Notes under the pieces: model-generated | The model's input: only the letters and a program-made list of their open reading frames with translations | What the model was told of the DNA's origin: nothing | The model's database searches: none | Part shown: positions 1-6,591 of the stretch, piece by piece | Layout of the letters: every line of letters starts with the position of its first letter | How positions within the stretch are numbered: the stretch's first letter is position 1 | Assembly (NCBI GenBank): GCA_036506275.1 | Contig: DASXSB010000062.1 | Coordinates: forward strand, 1 to 18,909 | Source: DASXSB01 sp036506275 | GTDB lineage: Bacteria > Methylomirabilota > Methylomirabilia > Rokubacteriales > CSP1-6 | Direction of reading: 5' to 3' | Length of the DNA stretch: 18,909 nucleotides | Position numbers and translations under genes: made by a program

Positions 1-366
1 CGCGGGATCGTTGAGGAGCCGCTTCAGGGTGTCCGTATCGGCGGGGCCGGGCGTGAGCGCTCCCAGCGCGGCGGCGGCGGCGGCGCGGACGCGCGGATAG
101 GGGACGTCGGCGACCTGCCGCACGACGTCGTGATAGCGGCGGTCGCGGCCGCTCGCCACGACCATGAGGTCACTCGCGACCTGCTCGGACAGTGCCTCTT
201 TCGCATCCCGGCACGCTTGTGAGCTCGGCTGCGCGCAGGCGGTGCGAGCGGGGGCGAGCGGATCGGTCTCGCTGCTCGGGGCCACCGCGACGAAGCGGCG
301 GGAGCCGTGTGCCGGCGCGGCGGCCACGACGAGGACGATCAGGGTGGCGACGGCGATGAGGTGCAT
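1..366 (-). CDS. Secreted HEAT-repeat-like protein, C-terminus cut by window start
   Basis: An open frame runs from ATG at 366 through the window edge, giving 122 visible residues; the C-terminus is missing. The first 21 residues form a typical Sec signal peptide: a hydrophobic stretch after a short N-terminus, ending AHG before SRR. The mature part has two cysteines about 10 residues apart, then helical, Arg/Ala-rich segments. In these, PYPRVRAAAAAALGAL followed by TLKRLLNDPA has the spacing and residue pattern of a HEAT repeat helix pair. Such repeats are protein-binding scaffolds, so an exported scaffold or adaptor is an inference, not a known function. The ATG is 2 nt after the stop of the upstream HExxH gene, with GGAG 6 nt before it inside that gene, so the two are almost certainly co-translated. 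The run of GCC codons encodes the Ala stretch and is not a separate repeat element. Confidence 0.72.
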   Translation of the reverse strand, partial: MHLIAVATLIVLVVAAAPAHGSRRFVAVAPSSETDPLAPARTACAQPSSQACRDAKEALSEQVASDLMVVASGRDRRYHDVVRQVADVPYPRVRAAAAAALGALTPGPADTDTLKRLLNDPA

Positions 367-368
367 GG

Positions 369-1088
369 TCAGCTCCCCGCTTTCAGGAGGCGCGCCGCGT
401 CCACGATCCGGTCGGCGGCCTTCTTGGCGTCTTGCGTCTTGCAGACCGTCTTCTCGCACCAGCCGAGCGTGGCCTGGTAGACGCCGTCGAGCTCCTTGAG
501 CTCGGCGTCGTAGGCGTCGATTTCACCTTTCACGAGGTCCTGTGGAGTGGGGGCGCGGCCCCGCGCCTTGCATTGCGCGACGTGTTTCTCCTCGTGATGA
601 AGCATGCGGTCCCAGAGCTGCGTGCACGGCACCACGCCGCGCAGCGCCTGCAATCGCCGCTGGTTCAGCGTGCACGCCACGGCGTCGGTCTTGACGTCGA
701 TATCCCAGCCGCTGCCCTCCTCGTACGTGAATCCCGCCGCCTGGAATTCTCGGACCTGGGTGTAGGCGTTGCGATCCTTGGGGTCCGGCACGAGATACCG
801 GCACTGAGGTGATCCCTGGTACAGCGTCGTCTGCACGCTCGCTTCGTGGCGGCGCGCGTCGTTTTCCATCGCGTCGATGTCGGCCGCCGTGAGCCGTGGT
901 TTCTTCGCCAGCGCGCGGTATCGGTCGAGCCGGTACCGGCCGATCGCCCGCTCGTACTCGAGGCACGGCAGCATGCAGCAGTTCGTATCGCACGTTTTCG
1001 CCTGCGCGCACGATTCGCGCACGGCGGCGAGGTCACCGGCCAGCAGCATCGCCGCCGCCAGCACGAGGACATACGTCCGGTGCTTCAT
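369..1088 (-). CDS. Secreted Cys-rich protein with HExxH zincin-like motif
   Basis: The product is 239 residues. ATG at 1088 is chosen because GGAGGAGG lies 7 nt upstream and a clear signal peptide starts there (MKHRTYVLVLAAAMLLAG, likely cut near CAQA, residue 30). The mature protein has ten cysteines (33, 37, 38, 42, 96, 139, 155, 173, 211, 216), which suggests disulfides outside the cytoplasm. Residues 165-169 read HEEKH, a match to the zinc-binding HExxH signature. A downstream acidic segment with E189 (GEIDAYDAEL) sits about 20 residues later, where a third zinc ligand would fall in a gluzincin-like fold. I do not recognise a named family. A secreted metalloprotease or a metal-binding structural protein are both possible. 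Its start overlaps the stop of the TMTC-like gene (ATGA), and its stop is 2 nt from the HEAT-like gene, so all three are probably one transcript. Confidence 0.8.
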   Translation of the reverse strand: MKHRTYVLVLAAAMLLAGDLAAVRESCAQAKTCDTNCCMLPCLEYERAIGRYRLDRYRALAKKPRLTAADIDAMENDARRHEASVQTTLYQGSPQCRYLVPDPKDRNAYTQVREFQAAGFTYEEGSGWDIDVKTDAVACTLNQRRLQALRGVVPCTQLWDRMLHHEEKHVAQCKARGRAPTPQDLVKGEIDAYDAELKELDGVYQATLGWCEKTVCKTQDAKKAADRIVDAARLLKAGS

Positions 1089-2422
1089 GGCGAAGCCTCC
1101 TCCGTCATCGCAGTCACGGTGCGCCGGATGTGCACCGCGTCCAGCGCGCACCGTGCCTCACGATCCCAGGGCTCCAGATCGATGGCGAGCTTCAGCGCCC
1201 GCTCCGCCGCATCGAGATTTCCCACCGCCAGATAGGCAAGGCCAAGATTCGCGCGCGGCCGCGCTTTCTCGGGGGCCTTGGCGGCCGCGTCCGCCCACAG
1301 CGCCACCGGATCACGGTAGAACTCGGCGCGGCTCGCGCTCCCCCACGCCAGCGCGGCGATCAGCACGAGCATCGCCGCCACCCAGGCGCGGCTTACGCGC
1401 CGGCCCGCCCGCGCCGCCTGCGTGGTGACGCCGACGAGCACGATCGCCAATCCCACGGAGGCCAGATACAGCGGGCGTGTTCCCACGGGGTCCACGCGCC
1501 AGATGATCGAGTTCGTGGGAAGAAGGCTCAGCAGCGTCCATCCGAGCGCGAAGGCGGCGACCGGCGCCCGGGTGCGGAGCACCCACACGAGGACAATGCT
1601 CGTGACACCGGTGCCGAGCCGCCAGAGCGTGGGAAATTCGGTCCACGCGTAGACGTCGGGCGGCGCCGGATCGATGCTGATCCGCCACGGGAACGCCCAC
1701 ATCGACAGCATGGTCGAGATCGCGTGCACGTTGCCGAGCAACGCCTCGAGAGGATCGCGCGCGCGCAAGCTGAACGCGACGAGATCGCGATGCCGAGGCA
1801 TGAGCGCGAGCGTGAGCGCGGCGGCGAGGGTGCCGAGCCACGCGGGGAGATGCCGGCGCAGGATGCTCCGGGGACGTTCGCGCGGAGCGACCGTTAGTTG
1901 CCACAGCGCGAGGAGCGCGGGAAGGAGGAGCGCGGTCTCCCGCGCGAGGGGGGCAAGGAAGGCGAGGACGCTGGCGCCGATGGCGGTCCGGCGTGATCGG
2001 CTACCGGTGGCGAGGACGAAGGCGCCGAGGAGGAAGACGGTGGAGAGTCCCATCGAGCGCCCGGAGACGTACGTCACGGTTTCGACGACGACGGGATGGA
2101 CCGCCCACGCCGCCGCGCCCAGCACCGGCGCCAGGCGCGCGGCGCCCGACGCTTGGGGCGGCACCAGACGCGAGAGCACCAGCAGCACGAGCAGGGTGGC
2201 CGCGAGGTGCAGCGCGACGTTCACCGCCCGCTGCGCGGGGGCGCCGCCGTCGACGAGTCCGGCCACCGCCGCGTAGCTCGCCTTGAGCACCGGCCGCGTC
2301 GTCATCGGCAGCGCGCGCACGAAACCGGCCGGCGTTGCCGCGGGGTTGGCGGCGATATCGGGGATGTCGTCGAAGACGTAGCCGGCGGGGAGGCCCGGCG
2401 CCGCCGCGAGCGCGATGAGCAC
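1085..2422 (-). CDS. Polytopic TMTC/GT-C-like membrane protein with C-terminal TPR
   Basis: The product is 445 residues from GTG at 2422. It has many hydrophobic segments across residues 60-360 and a soluble tail of about 85 residues. Features typical of bacterial TMTC-like/GT-C (protein O-mannosyltransferase-related) proteins are the FDD motif at 17-19, the HPVVVETVTYVSGR loop at 109-122, the RPLYLASVG segment at 316-324, and a TPR helix pair around 386-420 (NLGLAYLAVGNLDAAERALKLAI). The family is thought to transfer a sugar from a lipid carrier at the membrane; the acceptor here is unknown. GTG 2422 has no Shine-Dalgarno and would cut into the first membrane helix. An in-frame CTG at 2452 follows GGGAGGAG by 4 nt and adds ten residues (MEPTCRVIVL) completing that helix, so it may be the real start. 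The stop overlaps the start of the HExxH gene. Confidence 0.85.
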   Translation of the reverse strand: MLIALAAAPGLPAGYVFDDIPDIAANPAATPAGFVRALPMTTRPVLKASYAAVAGLVDGGAPAQRAVNVALHLAATLLVLLVLSRLVPPQASGAARLAPVLGAAAWAVHPVVVETVTYVSGRSMGLSTVFLLGAFVLATGSRSRRTAIGASVLAFLAPLARETALLLPALLALWQLTVAPRERPRSILRRHLPAWLGTLAAALTLALMPRHRDLVAFSLRARDPLEALLGNVHAISTMLSMWAFPWRISIDPAPPDVYAWTEFPTLWRLGTGVTSIVLVWVLRTRAPVAAFALGWTLLSLLPTNSIIWRVDPVGTRPLYLASVGLAIVLVGVTTQAARAGRRVSRAWVAAMLVLIAALAWGSASRAEFYRDPVALWADAAAKAPEKARPRANLGLAYLAVGNLDAAERALKLAIDLEPWDREARCALDAVHIRRTVTAMTEEASP

Positions 2423-2456
2423 GAGGACGATGACGCGACAGGTCGGTTCCAGCGGT

Positions 2457-2464
2457 CTCCTCCC
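2457..2464 (-). promoter_or_regulatory. Shine-Dalgarno favouring a CTG start at 2452
   Basis: GGGAGGAG on the minus strand ends 4 nt before an in-frame CTG (2452-2450) of the TMTC-like gene. The conventional GTG at 2422 lies more than 30 nt away and has nothing comparable. The extra residues are hydrophobic and fit the first membrane helix. The in-frame stop TGA at 2479-2477 limits how far upstream the gene can begin. Confidence 0.5.
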
Positions 2465-2475
2465 GCGGAAAGCGG

Positions 2476-2484
2476 ATCATACCA
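2476..2484 (-). promoter_or_regulatory. Extended -10 promoter for the TMTC-like gene
   Basis: On the minus strand the sequence TGG-TATGAT matches the extended -10 consensus TGn-TATAAT with one mismatch. There is no good -35 at 17-18 nt, as is usual for extended -10 promoters. Transcription would start near 2469, just ahead of the Shine-Dalgarno at 2464-2457. This would give the TMTC, HExxH and HEAT genes a promoter of their own inside the 123-nt gap after the radical SAM gene. Confidence 0.45.
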
Positions 2485-2575
2485 CCGCGCCCATTCGGCG
2501 ATCTGCGCGGCGGTCGCATCACGAGCGCGCAGCAATTGGCCAGAGCGGCTTCGGCGGGCTGACGTCGGCCGCGCG

Positions 2576-3919
2576 TCAGCTGATGGCGGGCTCTTTCAGG
2601 TGCCGGAAGCCCCAGTTGAGCGTCCACGTGACGAGGGTGTCCCGCACGCTCTGACGCCAGATGTGATGGGAGAAGCGCCGGGCCAGCGCCGGCAGCGAGT
2701 AGAACGTCCGGTACGCCCACTGCAGCCCTTCCGCGAGCCGCTCCGGCGACATTTGCTGCGGCCGGATCACGACGTCGAAGAGGTTGAACTTGGCCCAGAG
2801 GCGAACGTCGTTCCACGGCTCGTAGAGCAGGCGTCCCGTCGTCCGGAACCGCGTGAAGAGCGGGGTGCCGGGGAGCGGCGTCACCACGGAGAACTGCGCC
2901 ACGTTGAGGCGCGTGCGCTCGCAGAAGGCCACCGTGCGCTCGAAGACGCCCTCGTCGTCGTGGTCGAAGCCGAAGATGAACGTGCCCTCCACGCCGATCC
3001 CGTGATCGTGGAGCTTCTTGATCACGTCTTCGTACGTGCGCGCCTTGTAGCTCTTGTCGGCCTCTCGCAGCGACTCCTGGCTGAGCGACTCGAAGCCGAT
3101 CAACACGCCCACGCAGCCGCTCTTCTGGGCGAGGGCGAGCAGATCGGGCTTCTGCGCGATCGCGGTGGTGGCCTGCGTGACCCAGCGGAGCTTCACGCCG
3201 CGATCGACGATGGCCTGCATGAGCGCCTTGTAGTAGAGGACGTCCGTCCCGAAGGAGTCGTCCAGGAAGAAGACGGTGTCGGCCGCCCGCGCATAGAAGC
3301 TCTGCCGGATGGAGGCGAGATCGTCGAGCTCGCCGACGATCTGGTCCCACTCCTTGTGGCGCATGCGCCTGCCGTTGAAGGCGGGCACCGAGCAGAACTC
3401 GCAGCCGACCGGGCATCCGCGGGTGGTCTGGATCACGGTGGGGGCGGGATAGCGATGGGTCTTGAGGAGGTGCCAGGGACGGCGCGTCGGCAGCCCGACG
3501 AGCTCCGGCAACCCACCCGTGTAGACGGGCGCGAGCGTGCCCGCCGCGAAGTCGCGGAGGACCTGCGGCCACACCGCCTCCCCTTCGCCGCGCACGACGC
3601 TGTCGGCGAACCGAAGCGCTTCCTCCGGCATCGCGGACGGATGCGCGCCGCCCATGATCACGGGCAGGCCCTGGCGGCGATACTCCGCCGCCAGCTCGTA
3701 CGCGCGGGGAGCGTTGGCGGTGGTGAACACCGAGATGCCGACGAGATCGGCGTCGAGCGTGGTCGGCAGCGGTTCCACCTTCTCGTCGAAGATCTCGACT
3801 TCGACGTCGGGCGGCGTCACCGATGCGAGCTGGAGGAGGCCGTAGGGCAGGATCTTGAAGCCGTACTGCTTGACGATCCCGCGCGTGTGGAACGCGGGCT
3901 CGACGAGGGAGACCTTCAT
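2576..3919 (-). CDS. B12-binding radical SAM enzyme
   Basis: The product is 447 residues. Residues 1-125 form a cobalamin-binding Rossmann domain, recognised by the VGISVFTTANAPRAYELAAEY segment and the following GGAHPSAMPEEAL. The radical SAM cluster motif CxxxCxxC is at C169, C173 and C176 (GCPVGCEFCS) and would hold the [4Fe-4S] cluster that cleaves S-adenosylmethionine. GFESLSQESL and GTFIFGFDHDDEGVFERT are later barrel strands typical of the same family. The C-terminal ~80 residues, rich in Trp and Arg, are the usual extra domain. Members carry out methylations, ring closures and other modifications of lipids, tetrapyrroles and natural products; the substrate cannot be read from sequence. 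ATG 3919 overlaps the stop of the upstream TfdA-like gene (ATGA), with only a weak AGGT about 16 nt upstream, which fits translational coupling. Confidence 0.92.
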   Translation of the reverse strand: MKVSLVEPAFHTRGIVKQYGFKILPYGLLQLASVTPPDVEVEIFDEKVEPLPTTLDADLVGISVFTTANAPRAYELAAEYRRQGLPVIMGGAHPSAMPEEALRFADSVVRGEGEAVWPQVLRDFAAGTLAPVYTGGLPELVGLPTRRPWHLLKTHRYPAPTVIQTTRGCPVGCEFCSVPAFNGRRMRHKEWDQIVGELDDLASIRQSFYARAADTVFFLDDSFGTDVLYYKALMQAIVDRGVKLRWVTQATTAIAQKPDLLALAQKSGCVGVLIGFESLSQESLREADKSYKARTYEDVIKKLHDHGIGVEGTFIFGFDHDDEGVFERTVAFCERTRLNVAQFSVVTPLPGTPLFTRFRTTGRLLYEPWNDVRLWAKFNLFDVVIRPQQMSPERLAEGLQWAYRTFYSLPALARRFSHHIWRQSVRDTLVTWTLNWGFRHLKEPAIS

Positions 3920-4794
3920 GCTCGCGACGGGACCTGGTCGATGTCGAGCGTGGTGACGCGCCGGAGCTCACGCCGATGCTTCGTGTCCTCGAACGGACGC
4001 GCGCGGTGCATGGTGGCGCGGTTGTCCCAGATCACGAGGTCGCCCACGCGCCACGAGTGCCGGTACACGAACTCGGGCTGGGTCGCGTGCTCGATCAGAT
4101 CACGCAGGAGGAGCCGGCCCTCCGGCACCGGCCAGTCGATGATGCGCGAGGCGTGGGAGGCGACGTAGAGCGACTTGCGCTGCGAGCGGGGGATCGTGCG
4201 TACGAGCGGATGAATGGCGCCCTTCAGCTTGTCCTGCTCTTCCGTCGAGAACTCGAAGCCGAGCGTCTGCCGGGAATACGCGATCGAGTGATGGGCATGG
4301 AGTCCCTCGATCTGTGCTTGGGTCTCCGCCGGCAGCGCGTCGTAGGCGGCGCGCATATCGGCGAACTCGGTGTCGGCCGCCACCGGAGGGACGACGCGTG
4401 CGGAGAGCATCGAATAGCGACCGGCGGGGTCCTGGAAGGAGGCGTCGGTGTGCCAGAGCCGATTCCCGAGCCCGTACATGCGGCGCCGATCGCCGGATTG
4501 CATGACCTCGCCGCCCTCGTCGAGATTGGAGATGTCCGAGAGCGCCTCGTTTCCGAGCCGGCTCTTGCCCAGCGCCGCCGCGCCCGTCCTGGTGTGGAGC
4601 GCGCCGTCGAACCGCTGGGCGAAAGCGAGCTGCTCGTCGTCGGTGAACGGCTGGTCGTGGAAGACGAGCACCGCATATTCGTCCATGCCGGCCCGAATGG
4701 CGGCGAGCGTGGCCTCATCGTGGACGCGGCGGAGATCGATCGCGCTCACCTCGGCCACGAAGTGCGGATGCAGCTTCCGAAAGCTCAAGGCCAC
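3916..4794 (-). CDS. TfdA-like Fe(II)/2-oxoglutarate-dependent dioxygenase
   Basis: The product is 292 residues from GTG 4794. The frame is open back to a TTG at 4842, but only GTG 4794 has AGGAGG at 8 nt. With this start, length and residue numbers also agree with TfdA (287 residues): iron ligands H115 and D117 (LWHTDASF) and H263 (TMHRARPF), with R274 or R275 as the 2-oxoglutarate carboxylate ligand. ARVVPPVAADTEFADMRAAY and WRVGDLVIWDNRATMHR are hallmark blocks of the TfdA/TauD family. Such enzymes are cytoplasmic and hydroxylate small acids (2,4-D, taurine, aryloxyalkanoates) or natural-product intermediates, forming succinate and CO2. The gene overlaps the radical SAM gene by 4 nt. The J-domain gene ends 63 nt upstream. 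Substrate is not predictable; pairing with a B12 radical SAM enzyme points away from simple sulfonate scavenging. Confidence 0.92.
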   Translation of the reverse strand: MALSFRKLHPHFVAEVSAIDLRRVHDEATLAAIRAGMDEYAVLVFHDQPFTDDEQLAFAQRFDGALHTRTGAAALGKSRLGNEALSDISNLDEGGEVMQSGDRRRMYGLGNRLWHTDASFQDPAGRYSMLSARVVPPVAADTEFADMRAAYDALPAETQAQIEGLHAHHSIAYSRQTLGFEFSTEEQDKLKGAIHPLVRTIPRSQRKSLYVASHASRIIDWPVPEGRLLLRDLIEHATQPEFVYRHSWRVGDLVIWDNRATMHRARPFEDTKHRRELRRVTTLDIDQVPSRA

Positions 4795-4802
4795 GGGCCG
4801 GC

Positions 4803-4808
4803 CCTCCT
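4803..4808 (-). promoter_or_regulatory. Shine-Dalgarno deciding the dioxygenase start
   Basis: AGGAGG on the minus strand lies 8 nt before GTG 4794. It favours that start over the TTG 4842, which would add 16 residues absent from the usual TfdA N-terminus. Confidence 0.7.
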
Positions 4809-4857
4809 GCGTGAGCGTAGGATGGCGCTCCCGGAGAGTCAAGGCGCTGCAACTCGA

Positions 4858-5460
4858 TCAGGGTTCGGGTTCGCTACCCGTGCCGAGTTGGAAGGAGCCA
4901 GGACGCAGGGACCGGTCGACAGGTACGGGAGCGCTGGGGGCGCTGAACTCGCTGCTCTCGACATGGTCAACGCCCGTCACCGTGATCGCCATGCCTTCAT
5001 CCGTCATCTCGATGAACTTCTTCCCCCGCAGATACCAGAGGGTGAACTGTGCTTCGTCGATGGAGCACCCGAAAAGGTCGGGGATGACCATCAGCGGCAG
5101 GCTCGGGCGGTGGGGTTGAGCGCGGCGGACGTTATAGAGAGCGTGCAATAACTGGCGACGGAAGTCCCCCTCGTCCTGGCTGCGCGCCTCCCGGAGCTCT
5201 CGCACGTGCTCTCGGCCGTTGCTGGACAGCGGAGAGGGCATGCCGAACTTCTCACGGTCGTAGGCAGCCCGGCGCACCGGGTCGGACAGCACTCGATAGG
5301 CGTCGACGATGTTCTTGAATGCCTCGGGGTCGCCCGTCTCGCGGTTGTCCGGATGGTAAAAGGCGGCGAGCAACCGATAAGCTTTGGTCACGATCAGGGG
5401 CTGGGCTGCCCGGCTGATCTGGAGGACCTCGTAGTGGTTGGGGATCTCCGGATTGTCCAC
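4858..5460 (-). CDS. J-domain (DnaJ-like) protein with winged-helix-like C-terminus
   Basis: The product is 200 residues from GTG 5460. Residues 9-70 are a J domain: NHYEVLQIS opening, helix II, the invariant HPD at 36-38, and helices III-IV ending in DAYRVLSDPVRRAAYD. J domains stimulate the ATPase of Hsp70/DnaK. There is no Gly/Phe region or zinc-finger domain, so this is a type III J protein and not DnaJ itself. Residues 120-168 (LPLMVIPDLFGCSIDEAQFT, then LWYLRGKKFIEMTDEGMAIT) look like a winged-helix fold. This part may recruit a client or nucleic acid, which is inference. The last 30 residues are Pro/Ser-rich. GTG 5460 has a weak GGTGA about 8 nt upstream. The frame is open further upstream, but that extension is low-complexity and overlaps the divergent promoter region, so I exclude it. 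No link to the dioxygenase downstream is evident beyond order. Confidence 0.82.
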   Translation of the reverse strand: MDNPEIPNHYEVLQISRAAQPLIVTKAYRLLAAFYHPDNRETGDPEAFKNIVDAYRVLSDPVRRAAYDREKFGMPSPLSSNGREHVRELREARSQDEGDFRRQLLHALYNVRRAQPHRPSLPLMVIPDLFGCSIDEAQFTLWYLRGKKFIEMTDEGMAITVTGVDHVESSEFSAPSAPVPVDRSLRPGSFQLGTGSEPEP

Positions 5461-5537
5461 TAGAGAATCACCAGGTGAATGCGCCAGGGAGGACGACGGG
5501 GGAGCGCGAGAGAGGTCACCACAAGAGTCTACTGGAA

Positions 5538-5567
5538 TTGGGCCCGTAAATTGGCCAGATCTATAGG
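5538..5567 (+). promoter_or_regulatory. Sigma70-like promoter for the DapA-family gene
   Basis: TTGGGC (5538-5543) and TATAGG (5562-5567) are separated by 18 nt in the 173-nt divergent region between the J-domain gene and the plus-strand aldolase gene. Each hexamer matches consensus at four positions. Transcription would start near 5574, leaving a leader of about 60 nt. Two similar elements, AATTGGGCC and AATTGGCC, flank the spacer and could be operator half-sites. Confidence 0.4.
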
Positions 5568-5633
5568 TAAGGCTGGGGGCCGGCTTGCGTGGCGCCCCCG
5601 GACGCTTCACACTGCCCGCGAGGACTTCCTTCC

Positions 5634-6575
5634 ATGAATGAGCGCTCGTTCCACGGCGTGATCCCGGCGATGGCGGTGCCCTTCCGGGACGACTACAAGA
5701 TCGACGACGATCGCCTTTCCCGCTTTGCACGCTGGCTCGCGGGCTGTCCCGGTGTGACGGCCGTGATGACGAACGGTCACACGGGCGAGGTGGGCTCGCT
5801 CCTGTCCGAGGAGCGCGCGGAGGTCACGCGGGTGGTCGCGGACGCCGTGCGTGGCCGGGTGCGCATCGTCTCCGCGGTCTGCTCGGAGGGGACGTTCGAG
5901 GCGGTGGAGCACGCGCGAGCGGCGGCGCACGCGGGTGCGGACGCCGTGGACGTCATGCCGTGCCACATGTGGCTGCGCTTCGGGGTCCGCGAGGACGCCG
6001 TCTACGAGTTCTTCAAGGCGATCGGCGGGGAGAGCGGGCTCGACGTGATCGTGCACGTGTATCCCGCGCAGACGCGGGCGTCGTACTCGACGCGGTTGAT
6101 GGTCCGGCTGGCGGGCCTGCCCCACGTGAAGGGCTTCAAGATGGGCGAACGCGACCTCGGCCGCTACGAGCGCGACATCCGCGCCCTGCGGGCGGACGCG
6201 CCGCACGTCGCGCTCCTGAACTGCATGGACGAGTATCTGTTTCCGACGTTCGTGCACCGGATGGACGGAACGCTCGTCGGCTGCGCCAGTCTCATCCCCG
6301 AGCTCACGCACGAGCTGTTCCAGGCCATGGAGAACGACGACCTCGCCCGCGCTCGCGCCGTCAACGACCGCATCTGGCCCATCAAGGAAGCCGTCTACGG
6401 CGCCGGCGAGCCCTCCGGTGACGCGCACGCGCGCATGAAGGTTGGCATGGCCATGCGCGGGATCTTCACGAGCGCGCTCGTGCGCCCGCCCGTCCTCCCG
6501 CCTTCGCCGGAGGAGATGGCGGCGATGCGCGCGGCCCTCGCCGCCAGCGGCGTTCCCCGCATCGACCTCGCCTGA
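5634..6575 (+). CDS. DapA/NAL-family (class I) aldolase or lyase
   Basis: The product is 313 residues. ATG 5634 has AGGA 9 nt upstream. The protein is a (beta/alpha)8 barrel of the dihydrodipicolinate synthase/N-acetylneuraminate lyase family. The opening GVIPAMAVPFRDD is the family strand 1, and GHTGEVGSL at 48-55 replaces the usual GTTGE. Tyr143 (HVYPAQT) stands in the catalytic tyrosine place, and Lys169 (VKGFKMGE) is the expected Schiff-base lysine. These residues support pyruvate- or 2-oxoacid-type aldol chemistry. True DapA enzymes have a YNxP-type motif and a GTTGE loop, both altered here, so a sugar-acid, hydroxy-oxoacid or related aldolase/dehydratase is more likely than lysine biosynthesis. 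The gene stands alone on the plus strand, converging with the ABC transporter operon 16 nt away. Cytoplasmic; substrate not known. Confidence 0.88.
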   Translation: MNERSFHGVIPAMAVPFRDDYKIDDDRLSRFARWLAGCPGVTAVMTNGHTGEVGSLLSEERAEVTRVVADAVRGRVRIVSAVCSEGTFEAVEHARAAAHAGADAVDVMPCHMWLRFGVREDAVYEFFKAIGGESGLDVIVHVYPAQTRASYSTRLMVRLAGLPHVKGFKMGERDLGRYERDIRALRADAPHVALLNCMDEYLFPTFVHRMDGTLVGCASLIPELTHELFQAMENDDLARARAVNDRIWPIKEAVYGAGEPSGDAHARMKVGMAMRGIFTSALVRPPVLPPSPEEMAAMRAALAASGVPRIDLA

Positions 6576-6591
6576 GCCGCGCGCGCCTCGC

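Noticed and set aside
63..90. GCC/GGC repeat run
   Set aside because: It encodes the Ala run of a helix in the HEAT-like protein and is not a mobile or regulatory repeat.
24..206. Small minus-strand frame in the first 200 bases
   Set aside because: Low-complexity Arg/Pro sequence in another frame of the HEAT-like gene.
2001..4168. Long Arg/Ala/His-rich open frames opposite and beside the radical SAM and dioxygenase genes
   Set aside because: They are low-complexity by-products of GC-rich coding DNA, with no domain or ribosome-binding site, and overlap clear genes.
4866..4880. CGGGT-TCGCT-ACCCG hairpin at the end of the J-domain gene
   Set aside because: A 5-bp stem inside the coding end without a U-run is expected by chance in such GC-rich DNA.
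5461..5730. N-terminal extension of the J-domain protein
   Set aside because: The extra 90 residues are Pro/Ser/Arg-rich without a domain, overlap the divergent promoter, and a GTG start lies just before the J domain.
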